Source: an uncultured bacterium (GTDB taxonomy: Bacteria; Bacillota; Clostridia; Lachnospirales; Lachnospiraceae). From it: a stretch of DNA of 64,000 nt. The stretch is from positions 20,219-84,218 of the forward strand of contig CAMWUN010000008.1 of NCBI GenBank assembly GCA_947177425.1. Reading direction: 5' to 3'. Made by a program: the position numbers and the translations under genes. Under the pieces are notes generated by a model. The model had not been told where the DNA came from and ran no database searches. It was given only the letters and a program-made list of their open reading frames with translations. Positions 50,654 through 59,698 of this stretch are shown in pieces (within the stretch, counting starts at the first letter, position 1; each line of letters opens with the position of its first letter).

Positions 50654-51835
50654 ATGCCGCAGATTAAAGAAAACTTTTTTGAAAGTATTTTATTCAGATT
50701 TGAGAGTTGTTCCTGTGATTGTGTAGAGGATATTGTGCATGTTGCTCCGGGTGAAGAACCTAATAGGCAGTATAAACTGCAGGCAATTCCCATGAAGCCG
50801 TTGGTCTTTGCATATGCCGCGAAGAAAGGTTTAGTAAGGATTGCACCGAATGGAACGATAGAGGAATCAAATATACTTGGAAACTTGATTTCTCTTCCAA
50901 ACAAGCCGATGAAAGAAATGGCAAAATTTATTGAAGAAAATGGGTTTCTGTTTCCGATTAGAGCAGGTGGTTATGAGAAGTTCGATGCCACAGAGGTGTA
51001 TTATATCATTAACCGGTTGAGACTGACTGTGGAGCTTATGACAGCGGCCAATGAAATCCATAAGGATTACCAAAAGATTGTAAAACTTACATTGTCTCTG
51101 TTATTTGCCGGTGATGTGAAGATAAAAACGGATGTGATGGAAAAAGAATATATGACTTGTCATCACCCATACATGGACATTCTACGAACCGCAGATTTTG
51201 GTGTTTCATACGCAAGAAAGCAAGAGGAGTTTAATGCAGACTATTATGTTGTGAATGACAGTATATTCGGGACATACAAGTTGGATACGCAGGAATATAA
51301 TGATATAAAAGGCGGATATTCCATAGAACCTGGCTTTAGAGATCCTGCTTTTAGAGGAGTGGCAGCACTTTATTTGAATTTGGATGGTACACCTATGGAA
51401 AGAAAAATTACAGATTTCATGTTTCATTATTTTCATGAAGTTGGCATGGTGGACTTTAGTAACGGAATGAACTATTTTTCGGTTCCAAAAGAGGAAAATT
51501 TTACAAACAAGATGAAAGAAGTACTGTTAGAGATTGCAAACTTTATTGTGGGAGAGGAGATAAATGCCAATCTGGATGGAATACATCCAGTGTATGATGC
51601 AGAGAAGATGATGCCTTCATGGAAAGTTGATTCATTGTTGTGTGCAGCCTATTTTTCCATTTTCTATTTAAAGCCTGATCTTGAACTTTATCGCCCTTGT
51701 GATAATCCAAAATGTGGAAAATATTTTTTAGTTAGAACGACAACCACAAAAATTCGGTTTTGCAGTACGGAGTGCTGTAACTGCGTTACACAAGCGCGGT
51801 ATAGGAAGAAGAAACGGGAAAAGGAATCAGAATAA
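50654..51835 (+). CDS. CGNR-type zinc finger protein
   Basis: ATG 50654 after AAAGGAGATACGGAAA. 393 residues. The end has RPCDNPKCGKYFLVRTTTTK, then RFCSTECCNCVTQARYRKKK: CxxxxCG...CSxxC.. with C/N in place of the usual CGNR Gly-Asn-Arg. The N-terminal 350 residues are unknown (FAYAAKKGLVRIAPNGTIEE, KITDFMFHYFHEVGMVDFSN). It is convergent with the LlaJI-like operon and shares its terminator, so may belong to the defence island. Family members are putative transcription factors. Confidence 0.65.
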   Translation: MPQIKENFFESILFRFESCSCDCVEDIVHVAPGEEPNRQYKLQAIPMKPLVFAYAAKKGLVRIAPNGTIEESNILGNLISLPNKPMKEMAKFIEENGFLFPIRAGGYEKFDATEVYYIINRLRLTVELMTAANEIHKDYQKIVKLTLSLLFAGDVKIKTDVMEKEYMTCHHPYMDILRTADFGVSYARKQEEFNADYYVVNDSIFGTYKLDTQEYNDIKGGYSIEPGFRDPAFRGVAALYLNLDGTPMERKITDFMFHYFHEVGMVDFSNGMNYFSVPKEENFTNKMKEVLLEIANFIVGEEINANLDGIHPVYDAEKMMPSWKVDSLLCAAYFSIFYLKPDLELYRPCDNPKCGKYFLVRTTTTKIRFCSTECCNCVTQARYRKKKREKESE

Positions 51836-51839
51836 AGAT

Positions 51840-51881
51840 TTTCTCCTGCGTAAGTTATCCTACACTGCAGGAGAAAGTCTC
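51840..51881. terminator. Bidirectional terminator between convergent genes
   Basis: TTTCTCCTGC / GCAGGAGAAA is a perfect 10-base stem; on the plus strand GTCTCTTTT follows, and the minus strand has AAATCTTTATTC ahead. Confidence 0.8.
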
Positions 51882-51883
51882 TT

Positions 51884-53269
51884 TTATGTTTCCGAATCTG
51901 TACCATACGGCGTAGGGGATTCTGCAACCATTAAGGGATGTGGCTGCATATAATCGGAATAATTGATTACTTTATGCTGGTCTGGTGCTGAAGGAACTGG
52001 AGGACGGGTGGTAACGGCTTCTATGCATTCTGCCAGTGCTTTTTTTTCCTTCTCAGGTTTTCCGACATAGTGATGCATTAAGTATCTTGTATCCAAGACA
52101 ATGCCCTGAATGCGTTCATAATATTTTGTATTTCCGCGCCAGTCTCCGATAGCTTCTCCGATTGTTCCAACAGGCTTTGTAATGTTAAAGAAATTTACGG
52201 CCATATTAAACGGCATGATGAAAGCATTAAACAGTGATTTGGGGGTTACACCTTTATAGCGCTCCAGATATTCTCCATAAGTTATTTGTTTACTGATTGA
52301 TGATGCATTGGGCAGATGATCCGGTCGCCCAGTCCACCCATATTTATAGCATTTGGCATCAAGCACATAATATTTACCGTTGTATATCATAATGGTATCT
52401 GGCATCAGGGGGCGCTTTTCTTTATATTTCCCATAATCCAGGAACCATCTGGAACGTGGGAAATACTTGTCCTTGTCAGGCTCGCCAAAAGCACGGTCAA
52501 TCAGTTTCTCCCATACATGGTCAAAATCATCTGTTCCAAAATAGAATTGTTTATTGGAGGTTTTTTCATCCATGTATTCTAGCATATCCAGCATGCTTCG
52601 AAACAGATCTTTCTTTTTGTCATCGTTTGTTTCTGCATATTTGCCCTGGGCTATTGAAATAGATGTCTTTACATCTGGATGTGGTCCTGGTTCTTCTGGC
52701 ATGAATGGGACATAGAGCCAACCCAGCCTTTTGAAAGCCTCAAATACACAGTAGCGGTTTATCTGTGTTATAAGTTTGGTATCATTTGGCTGGGTGGAAC
52801 GAACAACAAAATCTGTAAATATAAAAGAACTTATTCCGTTTTTGTTCTGAACAAGTGGCATTTTCTTTTTGATGGTTTTTGGCCAGTCCTGTTTGCCGGT
52901 TGGCGCAGTTTTATAAGTTGGATCGGTTTCAATGTAATAATTTCCACCGATTGAAAAATAGTATTCAATCACGCTTTTATAGGCATTTATCGGAAAGTCC
53001 ACGCTCTGTGGCGCGGCGAACCTGTTTAGTGCCAGAAGACGGTCATCTTTTGTAGTAAATTCAGATAAAACCTGTATGAGATCCTTGATGTCTGTTCGGA
53101 TTTCTGCATCTGTTGCCGGAAGTTCATATCCAATGGGGAAATAGACCATGGCATTGTCGGAATCTGCTTTTATTCCTACAAAGCGATCCCCATCTTCATT
53201 TGAATTGACATGGCAGTGTTTTTTAATATCAAATTCCATAACTGATTTTAATGCGGAGTCTATATCCAT
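51884..53269 (-). CDS. LlaJI-family restriction endonuclease (McrC-like partner)
   Basis: 461 residues, ATG 53269 after AAGGTGGTGG. DIKDLIQVLSEFTTKDDRLL, then NKNGISSFIFTDFVVRSTQP, and the PD-(D/E)xK core MPDTIMIYNGKYYVLDAKCY KYG near residues 289-311, then FIMPFNMAVNFFN. LlaJI/BsuM-type enzymes act with a GTPase that here lies upstream. Stops at 51884. Confidence 0.75.
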   Translation of the reverse strand: MDIDSALKSVMEFDIKKHCHVNSNEDGDRFVGIKADSDNAMVYFPIGYELPATDAEIRTDIKDLIQVLSEFTTKDDRLLALNRFAAPQSVDFPINAYKSVIEYYFSIGGNYYIETDPTYKTAPTGKQDWPKTIKKKMPLVQNKNGISSFIFTDFVVRSTQPNDTKLITQINRYCVFEAFKRLGWLYVPFMPEEPGPHPDVKTSISIAQGKYAETNDDKKKDLFRSMLDMLEYMDEKTSNKQFYFGTDDFDHVWEKLIDRAFGEPDKDKYFPRSRWFLDYGKYKEKRPLMPDTIMIYNGKYYVLDAKCYKYGWTGRPDHLPNASSISKQITYGEYLERYKGVTPKSLFNAFIMPFNMAVNFFNITKPVGTIGEAIGDWRGNTKYYERIQGIVLDTRYLMHHYVGKPEKEKKALAECIEAVTTRPPVPSAPDQHKVINYSDYMQPHPLMVAESPTPYGTDSET

Positions 53270-53283
53270 GATGAACCACCACC

Positions 53284-55245
53284 TTACTGCTCAGGATTCT
53301 TAAAAGCGCTGATAATATTTTCCTTAAACATCTTGAACCGATCTATCCCTTTTGCATACATAAATACCCGGATAACTTGTTCGAGACTTTGGTATTCAGT
53401 GCTTTCAAATACTATTTCACGGTTGAATTTGAAAGCATCATCCCATAAATATTTGATGACTTTTTCAGGAAACTTTCGATACTGTTTTACGGCTTCCCTG
53501 ATTTCTGCTAACTGGGTTTGCTCTGCATTTGTCAGTGTGCCTGCGGTTTCCTTTTTCCGGAGGTCATCATAGCTGCCGTCTGCCAAGCTGTCACCGAAGC
53601 TGGGTTCTTTCTTTAAGTCACGCAGATGTACAAAGTAGGCTCCCAGCCGTTTATCCTCGGAGGATGTCATTCTTGCGTTGTTTCCGACTACGATATTATT
53701 GATGGCTGTGCAGAAATTACGCCATGTAATGGTCGTGTCAAGTATTTCAGCATCCGCAAATGCGGCATCAACATTGTCAAAATTATTCTCAATCAGGCGC
53801 ATGTCCCACCTGCGTTGGAATGCTGTATCAAGGGTGAACACATTCTGGTCGGATGTGTTCATAGTTCCTATGATGGAGAGGTTTGAAGGGATGCGGATCT
53901 TATGGGACGCATCTCCATATACTACCTTTGCGATATTTCCATTGGTAATCCCGTATTCGCTTGTGCCAATGGGAAAGCCGTCATCATTTGTACCTTGGAT
54001 TTCAACTTTCCGGTCAAGCAACTGGAAAACCTCGCCAAAGATGGCGGGTGCGTTGCCGCGGTTTATTTCTTCAATGATTAAGATATATTCAGTACCAGGA
54101 TCTGCGTAAGCATCGCGGAGGATATTGGTAAATGGTCCTGCGGTAAATTTGTAACTTACCTGCCCATCTTCAGCAACATCTGGCAAAATCTGTCCGATAA
54201 AGTCAGAGTATGTATAATCTGGATGAAATACCAGACGTTCAACTTTGCTCTCTGCTTTGCAGTATTCATGTTCAATGGTCCAGCTTTTGCCAGAACCGGG
54301 AACGCCGTATAGGAGTACGTTGCAGCCGTTCGTGAGACGGGTGTTTTCAAGCTGTTCTGGAGATATTCCCTCCGTTTCTGCGTCTATGTCTTCCAGCCCG
54401 ATTACCTTTGTTGCCGATAGTCGGAGGAACATGTCCACTCTTTGCTGGTATTCCTCAAGATCCCTGGTTCTGCGTTCTGCTGCGGTTACGCTGTTGTTTG
54501 AGTATCCAAGATACGGATTCATACCATCAGAAAGTAAGGACTTCAATATACGTAGGGAACCTTTGGCTTCACTGTCTCCATTAACATCAACAGGTTGTTG
54601 TGTTTCAAGCACTTTCTTATATAGGCTGTTTTGATTGAAAATTATGTCCCGTGTTCCATCTGTCATTTTGAATACAGCATTTTCAGAGAGTGTGGAGAAC
54701 AGATGGATAAGGATGGTGTTATATTCTGGATCTGTATCAATATTAAAACCAATCCAGGACATGAGTACACGGATGTAGGCATCGTGGTTGCTTTCAATCA
54801 CAGCGTGGATGATGTCTGCATTGGAAGTGTACACCAGCTTCTTTGGGTAGCGAGCGCCGCCTTTCCTTTCTGCACTGGCAGGCTTGCCCCTCTCTACAAA
54901 ACTAACTTTGGCAATTTTCCAGACAAGCTCAAAAGCAACAATCAGTGCTTCCATTTGAGATTTGTATAACTGGTTTTCGTTCATGCCGGAAATAAGGGCT
55001 TCAAAGTCAATTTGTTCTTCTTCGCAGATATCAGAGAGGTGGTCAATTACCCATTGGCTTAATTCTTCTGGCATTATAATCCCGTCCGCCTGCTGTTCAG
55101 AGTAAATCAACTCGGCGGGGCGGTCTGCGCATTCCCATAGAAGTATGGAAAGCGCCAGTGTGCTTTTTACATGCGGGAGGGAGGACTTGATGCCAAGTTT
55201 CAAGTCCAGTTCATCATAAGTTGAAAGGTTGTCTGGTCTATTCAT
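53284..55245 (-). CDS. McrB-like AAA+ GTPase of the restriction system
   Basis: 653 residues. Walker A GVPGSGKSW near residue 316; ILIIEEINRGNAPAIFGEVF QLLDR (Walker B) near 390; IIGTMNTSDQNVFTLDTAFQ RRWDM near 465. The N-terminal 300 residues are unlike other McrB proteins. McrB-type motors drive the nuclease after recognising a site. It overlaps the methyltransferase by 8 bases and precedes the endonuclease by 14, so it is one operon. Confidence 0.85.
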   Translation of the reverse strand: MNRPDNLSTYDELDLKLGIKSSLPHVKSTLALSILLWECADRPAELIYSEQQADGIIMPEELSQWVIDHLSDICEEEQIDFEALISGMNENQLYKSQMEALIVAFELVWKIAKVSFVERGKPASAERKGGARYPKKLVYTSNADIIHAVIESNHDAYIRVLMSWIGFNIDTDPEYNTILIHLFSTLSENAVFKMTDGTRDIIFNQNSLYKKVLETQQPVDVNGDSEAKGSLRILKSLLSDGMNPYLGYSNNSVTAAERRTRDLEEYQQRVDMFLRLSATKVIGLEDIDAETEGISPEQLENTRLTNGCNVLLYGVPGSGKSWTIEHEYCKAESKVERLVFHPDYTYSDFIGQILPDVAEDGQVSYKFTAGPFTNILRDAYADPGTEYILIIEEINRGNAPAIFGEVFQLLDRKVEIQGTNDDGFPIGTSEYGITNGNIAKVVYGDASHKIRIPSNLSIIGTMNTSDQNVFTLDTAFQRRWDMRLIENNFDNVDAAFADAEILDTTITWRNFCTAINNIVVGNNARMTSSEDKRLGAYFVHLRDLKKEPSFGDSLADGSYDDLRKKETAGTLTNAEQTQLAEIREAVKQYRKFPEKVIKYLWDDAFKFNREIVFESTEYQSLEQVIRVFMYAKGIDRFKMFKENIISAFKNPEQ

Positions 55246-56311
55246 GCTTTGGTGTCTCCTTAATATCTTTCATAATCACTTCTGCAATGGCGGATGCAAG
55301 GAGAGGCGGTACTGCATTCCCCACCTGTTTCATCTGTGAGCCTTTGTTCCCAACAAAGCGGAAACTGTCAGGAAAAGACTGAATCCTTGCCGCTTCCCTT
55401 ACTGTTATTGCCCGGTCAAGGAAAGGATGGGTAAATTTTCCAGAAGATGGGGTATCAAAGCGCGTCGTTATGGTAACGGAAATTTCATCTTTTTTCATGC
55501 GTGTCCAAGTGCCGCTGTAAATGGATTTGGTCAGATGTTCTTCTGGAAGCACCTCTTTTCCTGCATTCGGCGGTATCATGGAAAGTCGTTCCAAAGCTAA
55601 AGGAGAGTGTTTGGTAACAACATGGTTATAAAGTATTTCCGAATCTTTTCGTAGGAGTCTTTGGTATTCGCTCTTCGGAGGAGTGCGGTATACTTGTTTC
55701 ACAGAGCCTTCTCCAGATTCCAAATAAGCCAGATCACTTATGGCATCCCATATTGTTACGGTTTTATCCTGGGCAACTGGAAGGCTCGGGGCATCTCCTC
55801 CAGATTTTCCAATTATTACTGCTCTCCGTCGGTTCTGGGGGACGCCATAGTCTGATGCATTTAGTATATCGTATTGGAGGGAATATCCCATTTTGTTGAA
55901 TAATTCTTCAATCTCATGGAGGAAAAAACCATTTTCCGCAGTTAGGAGATTAGGGACATTTTCCATAACAAAATAGTGTGGTTTTACAAGTTTCACGACT
56001 GCAACATAATATTTAAACAAAAAATTTCTTTCATCATGGATGGTTTTTCGCTGGCCTTTTTGCGAGAATCCTTGGCAAGGTGGTCCGCCGATGATAACAT
56101 CTATTTTCTCGGCATATGCTCCAAAGGTTTTCTGTAAGTCAAGTGAAGTAATATCACCTACAATCATTTTTGCACCTTTATGGTTTTCCATATAGGCTGC
56201 TGCAATCGAAGGGTCATATTCATTGGCAAGCACAACATCAAAGCCTTGCTGTTCAAAGCCAAGCGAGAGTCCACCGACTCCGGCGAATAAATCTATTACT
56301 TTTGGTTTCAT
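55238..56311 (-). CDS. DNA (cytosine-5-)-methyltransferase
   Basis: ATG 56311 after GAGGAGAACTGAC. 357 residues: motif I DLFAGVGGLSLGFEQQG, IV GGPPCQGFSQKGQRKTIHD (catalytic Cys), VI FVMENVPN, VIII QNRRRAVIIG, and IX/X ITVREAARIQSFPDSFRFVG then QMKQVGNAVPPLLASAIAE. It protects host sites. Its specificity is not visible. Confidence 0.95.
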   Translation of the reverse strand: MKPKVIDLFAGVGGLSLGFEQQGFDVVLANEYDPSIAAAYMENHKGAKMIVGDITSLDLQKTFGAYAEKIDVIIGGPPCQGFSQKGQRKTIHDERNFLFKYYVAVVKLVKPHYFVMENVPNLLTAENGFFLHEIEELFNKMGYSLQYDILNASDYGVPQNRRRAVIIGKSGGDAPSLPVAQDKTVTIWDAISDLAYLESGEGSVKQVYRTPPKSEYQRLLRKDSEILYNHVVTKHSPLALERLSMIPPNAGKEVLPEEHLTKSIYSGTWTRMKKDEISVTITTRFDTPSSGKFTHPFLDRAITVREAARIQSFPDSFRFVGNKGSQMKQVGNAVPPLLASAIAEVIMKDIKETPKHE

Positions 56312-56312
56312 G

Positions 56313-57032
56313 TCAGTTCTCCTCAATTCGCGCTTTGGCCATAGCAAAATAGTCTTTATTTAATTCTATGCCTATAAAATTCCTATCAGCTTTCCGTGCG
56401 GCGACTCCTGTTGTACCGCTTCCCATGAATGGATCCATTACCCAGTCATCTGGATTGGACAATATCTCAACAAAATGCAGCATCAGGGCTTCTGGCTTTT
56501 GTGTGGGATGTTTGCCGTGTTTCCGTTCACTCATAGGGGTAACGGATGTTTCGATGAAATCATGGAACAGTGCTCCGCCATTATTAAATGTTCCGGTTCG
56601 TTTTTTGTATGTAAAATATATCCATGCTTCGGTCGAGTTGACAAAATGCAGGTTCATATTGCGGGGCATGGGATTGGTTTTATGCCAGATTCCCGTTGTT
56701 TTGTAATAAAAACCGTGTTTTTCTGCAAGATGTATAATGGTTTCAACTTTTATAATAGCCATAAACACAATCATAGAACCGCCTTTTTTCATAATTCTGG
56801 ATGCAGATTTGAAAAATGTATTCATTGACTGTTCCCATTCATCAAATGCCATGTCATCCCATCCGGCTGAGCCAAAAAAGTTATCACGCATTTTGCTCAA
56901 GTTTGTGTCACGGTTTTTCATGAAGTTGCCAAGGTTGTAAGGGGGATCCGTAACTATTAGGGAAATAGAATCTTCGTTCAGTTTATCCATGGCATCAATG
57001 CAGTTTTCGTTATATAATTTGATTTCTGGCAT
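56313..57032 (-). CDS. DPPY-type DNA methyltransferase (N6-A or N4-C), β-class order
   Basis: ATG 57032 after AAGGAAGGACGATTCTGCA. 239 residues: TDPPYNLGNFMK at residues 28-39, IMKKGGSMIVFMAIIKVETI, HKTNPMPRNMNLHFVNSTEA WIY, then KHGKHPTQKPEAL and DPFMGSGTTGVAARKADRNF. The DPPY motif comes before the AdoMet motif, as in β-class enzymes. It ends 1 base before the C5 enzyme start. Confidence 0.9.
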   Translation of the reverse strand: MPEIKLYNENCIDAMDKLNEDSISLIVTDPPYNLGNFMKNRDTNLSKMRDNFFGSAGWDDMAFDEWEQSMNTFFKSASRIMKKGGSMIVFMAIIKVETIIHLAEKHGFYYKTTGIWHKTNPMPRNMNLHFVNSTEAWIYFTYKKRTGTFNNGGALFHDFIETSVTPMSERKHGKHPTQKPEALMLHFVEILSNPDDWVMDPFMGSGTTGVAARKADRNFIGIELNKDYFAMAKARIEEN

Positions 57033-57064
57033 TGCAGAATCGTCCTTCCTTGTGTGTATTTGGA

Positions 57065-57262
57065 TTATTCGGCACTTTTTCCGCTTGCCACCCAATCATC
57101 CAGCTCCGAACGCTTAAATTTCCAAAGTTTCCCTAAACGATGCGCAGGAATATCTGGTTTTTTCTTAATCCAATTTCGTAAGGTAACTGTTTTAATACCT
57201 AAGTATGTGGCAGCCTCTTCTATGCTGATATAATTGTCTTCATTTATTTTGTTTATATTCAA
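57065..57262 (-). CDS. HTH (excisionase/MerR-like) regulator
   Basis: 65 residues, ATG 57262 after GAGAGGTAAAAATTGAAT. YISIEEAATYLGIKTVTLRN WIKKK, then HRLGKLWKFKRSELDDWVAS. This is the HTH_17/excisionase fold. First gene of the restriction operon with its own promoter, so a likely controller of the operon. Longer upstream frame exists but no site. Confidence 0.75.
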   Translation of the reverse strand: MNINKINEDNYISIEEAATYLGIKTVTLRNWIKKKPDIPAHRLGKLWKFKRSELDDWVASGKSAE

Positions 57263-57311
57263 TTTTTACCTCTCTGAGAATCTTGGTTTCAGACACAAAA
57301 ATACAAAATAT

Positions 57312-57340
57312 ATTATAGCCTTCTTTAGTTCCGAATACAA
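57312..57340 (-). promoter_or_regulatory. Promoter of the restriction operon
   Basis: On the minus strand TTGTAT (57335-57340) is followed after 17 bases by TATAAT (57312-57317). This is a near-consensus σA promoter 50 bases before the HTH start. Confidence 0.8.
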
Positions 57341-57377
57341 GATTTTTTTGATATTTCATTCGGTTTTATGATATCTT

Positions 57378-57728
57378 GTGATAATTTCCACATCTGTTAG
57401 TAAGCATAACTTCCGTTTGCCGGAGACAATACAGGTGCTACATGAGAATGGAGGCAAGGAATATAGGAATCATCTGTTTGTAAGTGATACGACGGGTGTA
57501 ACCAAGATGAAATTAAACAGCTGGGAAGCCAGTGTCATTGCGGAAGAAGAAAAACGCGAAGATTTTGTCTGCTGGATTAGAAATCCGTCAAGGGCATCAT
57601 GGGCATTGTGAATTCCATATGAGATCGATGGGGAGATGAAACCGACATTCCCAGATTTCATAATCGTCAGGAAGGATTTTGTGCTTAAATATGTCATCGA
57701 TATTCTGGAACCACATAATGCAGACTTC
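57378..57728 (+). pseudogene. DEAD/DEAH helicase C-terminal fragment
   Basis: Reading LPETIQVLHENGGKEYRNHL, TTGVTKMKLNSWEASVIAEE, EEKREDFVCWIRNPSRASWA L, then TGA at 57609-57611, then IPYEIDGEMKPTFPDFIIVR KDFVLKYVIDILEPHNADFK. The frame continues after the stop as in a helicase tail of type III restriction or related type, so a nonsense change is likely (WAL-stop-IPYE). Lacks its front. Confidence 0.7.
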
Positions 57729-58178
57729 AAGGATACTCTTATGGAACCGCATGACTCAAAACCATATAATCCGGATATTGCCAATGTTTTCTATCGAGCA
57801 GGATTTATTGAGAATTGGGGACAGGGTATTCAAAAAATCTGCGATGAGTGTTAGGGAATAGGAGCAGAGTTTCCGGTTTATGAGCTGGTAGGGACTACAC
57901 TTCGGATCCATTTTAAGGCACTGGAAAGCGCTCTTATAGACCAACCCAAAGTCCCAAAGGGTCAGAATGAACCTTTGGATGAACCTAAAGAGGACCTTTT
58001 GACCGGAAAAATTATCCGGCTGCTTAGAGATAATCCGCATGCGACTTATGATGATCTCGTAACAGAATTGGGTGTATCACGCAGTACGATAAAAAGAGCA
58101 ATGGGAAATCTGGTTGCTGATGGTCATATTGTGCGAGTCGGCGGAAAGAGATACGGACATTGGAAAATAAATGATTAA
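57729..58178 (+). pseudogene. AAA_4/AlbA-type regulator C-terminal fragment
   Basis: In the same frame: PYNPDIANVFYRAGFIENWG QGIQKICDEC, then TAG 57852-57854 where AAG would fit, then GAEFPVYELVGTTLRIHFKA and a winged HTH end (IIRLLRDNPHATYDDLVTEL, STIKRAMGNLVADGHIVRVG). Joined by a deletion to the helicase remnant. Two fused remnants, each with a stop in frame. Confidence 0.7.
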
Positions 58179-58184
58179 ACCAAA

Positions 58185-58226
58185 AGCGGTCTCCGGTGGT
58201 GAATCTCACCGGGAGCCGCTATTTTC
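58185..58226. terminator. Terminator after the AAA_4 fragment
   Basis: AGCGG-TCTC-CGGTG pairs with CACCG-GGAG-CCGCT across a GTGAATCT loop, then ATTTTCTT. It faces a minus-strand fragment on its other side and may serve both. Confidence 0.55.
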
Positions 58227-58229
58227 TTG

Positions 58230-58338
58230 TCAGTCTTTTTTGTAAAAATTGGTTTCGGCTCCATCGGCGTGAAGAAGGATGTCCGGCATCCTATCCGGAG
58301 ATCTGCCCATCTGTTCACATATGGCCTTTAGATCAACG
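58230..58338 (-). pseudogene. C-terminal fragment of an unknown minus-strand gene
   Basis: Minus strand VDLKAICEQMGRSPDRMPDI, then LLHADGAETNFYKKD and a stop at 58230-58232. The front is missing because the MITE begins at 58339. Not recognised; codon use looks real. Confidence 0.4.
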
Positions 58339-58516
58339 CTAGAGCGTGTTTGAAAATTGATTTCCCTCAGATGTGCGTCACCATTTGTGGGAGATGTGCG
58401 CCAAATTTAAGAGACGTAGCGGGCTACGTTGATAAATTTGGCAGACCAATATGGTCTTAATATAACGCAAAGTGGGGCGTGCAGATTGGGGGAATGAATT
58501 TTCAAACACGCTCTAG
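58339..58516. mobile_element. 178-bp MITE with terminal inverted repeats
   Basis: CTAGAGCGTGTTTGAAAATT at the left end and AATTTTCAAACACGCTCTAG at the right end are perfect inverted repeats of 20 bases and pair on into the next ~10 bases. No gene inside. It separates two gene remnants. The outer CTAG may be a target or end palindrome. Confidence 0.75.
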
Positions 58517-58529
58517 GGCTGCATTCGAT

Positions 58530-58867
58530 AATATGACCGGATATCAGAGTTGGAGGACGCGATAGCTGATATCGAAGAGAAGATCAGCGGAGCCTATGGA
58601 GAGAAAATTACTGCAGATGAGCTCTATAAAGTTCTCCTGAGTTTTGATAGAATGTACTTTAAGATGACTGATCTCGAAAAGAAGAGGTTCATGAGAGAGT
58701 TCATCGACGAGATTAAGTTGTACCCCGAAAGACAGGAAGACGGACGCATCTTAAAGCAGCTACATTTAGGATTTCCGGTGTTTTATGAAGGTTCTGAAGG
58801 CGATACAATTCGGTTGCTCAAACAAAACACAGTCGAGGTTGTGTGCAGTTTAATCCATATAAAATAG
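58530..58867 (+). pseudogene. Serine recombinase C-terminal fragment
   Basis: YDRISELEDAIADIEEKISG, then LYKVLLSFDRMYFKMTDLEK, RFMREFIDEIKLYPERQEDG, RILKQLHLGFPVFYEGSEGD. This matches the tail of large Tn4451/TnpX-type serine recombinases; the catalytic part is missing, cut near the MITE. It shows that an integrative element once lay here. Confidence 0.75.
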
Positions 58868-58897
58868 GCGCCGTCTTTAAGTGGGGGTATTAAAGGC

Positions 58898-58960
58898 GGT
58901 CACACTTTGCGGGCCGACTTATTAACAAAAGCTGCCACACTTTGTGAGCCAGCGTTTGTT
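58898..58960 (+). repeat. Diverged copies of the ~36-base hairpin repeat
   Basis: CACACTTTGCGGGCCGAC followed by TTATTA and then AAAAGCTGCCACACTTTGTG AGCCAGCGTTTGTTA. The AAGCTG...CAGCGTTTGTT frame is shared with 46752 and 59699. A hairpin follows at 58968. Confidence 0.55.
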
Positions 58961-58967
58961 ATGAAAA

Positions 58968-58996
58968 GGACAGCAGCCTTAATCCGGCTGCTGTCC
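58968..58996 (-). terminator. Terminator overlapping the end of the DUF1349 gene
   Basis: GGACAGCAGCC / GGCTGCTGTCC, 11 perfect pairs; the minus strand continues TTTTCAT. The stop codon of the gene is in the loop/arm. Confidence 0.8.
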
Positions 58997-59578
58997 GTCG
59001 TGGGGCGCCCACTGACATTCCATCATCTGCATATTTGAGAAAACTGCCTTGAAGGAAGAATCCTCCGGGGAGCAGGCATAAACGCCAAACCGGATTTTTC
59101 CTTTTCCATTGTGCATATGGCAGATACGCATCTGCTGAAAGACTTTTCCATCTGTGGAACACTCGATACGGTAGTCGTCGTCTCTCCGGCTGAAGCGGTA
59201 CCACATAGATTTTACGGAGGCATCGATGACAGTTGTAGCCCAGTCAGAATATCCCTGATTCGTAACGACGCTTCCCAAATGCTGGAAGGCTTCGTTTTCG
59301 TACTCAATGGAGCCTTTCAGCCAGTTTTCGCTGTCCAGATACATCACGATGCCGCACTGGTCGAAACGGTGATGGCTTTCTTCAAATTCTGTTTTTACCA
59401 CGAAGCTAAAATATTTTTCCTCCGTCTCCATTTGCAGGACGGGGGCATTGTCATTTTGGAAATGATAATAGGTTCTCTGCCACAAATCTGTATGGGGCTT
59501 GGTGACAATTTCAATTCTATTGTGTTCTATTTTGCAGCTTTCAGGTTCTCTTGTCCATTGAAAATTTGCTAAATCCAT
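58979..59578 (-). CDS. DUF1349 family protein
   Basis: ATG 59578 after AGGAGATCATACA. 199 residues: FQWTREPESCKIEHNRIEIV, DLWQRTYYHFQNDNAPVLQM, DQCGIVMYLDSENWLKGSIE YENEAFQHLGSVVTNQGYSD WA, then FGVYACSPEDSSFKAVFSNM. A concanavalin-like β-sandwich that may bind carbohydrate. Not an enzyme by motif. Confidence 0.8.
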   Translation of the reverse strand: MDLANFQWTREPESCKIEHNRIEIVTKPHTDLWQRTYYHFQNDNAPVLQMETEEKYFSFVVKTEFEESHHRFDQCGIVMYLDSENWLKGSIEYENEAFQHLGSVVTNQGYSDWATTVIDASVKSMWYRFSRRDDDYRIECSTDGKVFQQMRICHMHNGKGKIRFGVYACSPEDSSFKAVFSNMQMMECQWAPHDGQQPD

Positions 59579-59698
59579 TGTATGATCTCCTGTCAATTGA
59601 TGATTTTCGCATATGGCAGGCCAAGTGGGCACGCCTGTATATACAGACTTTGTCTGATAAATCTGGCGGCTGCCGCAGCAGCGCCTACGTTTTCTTAC

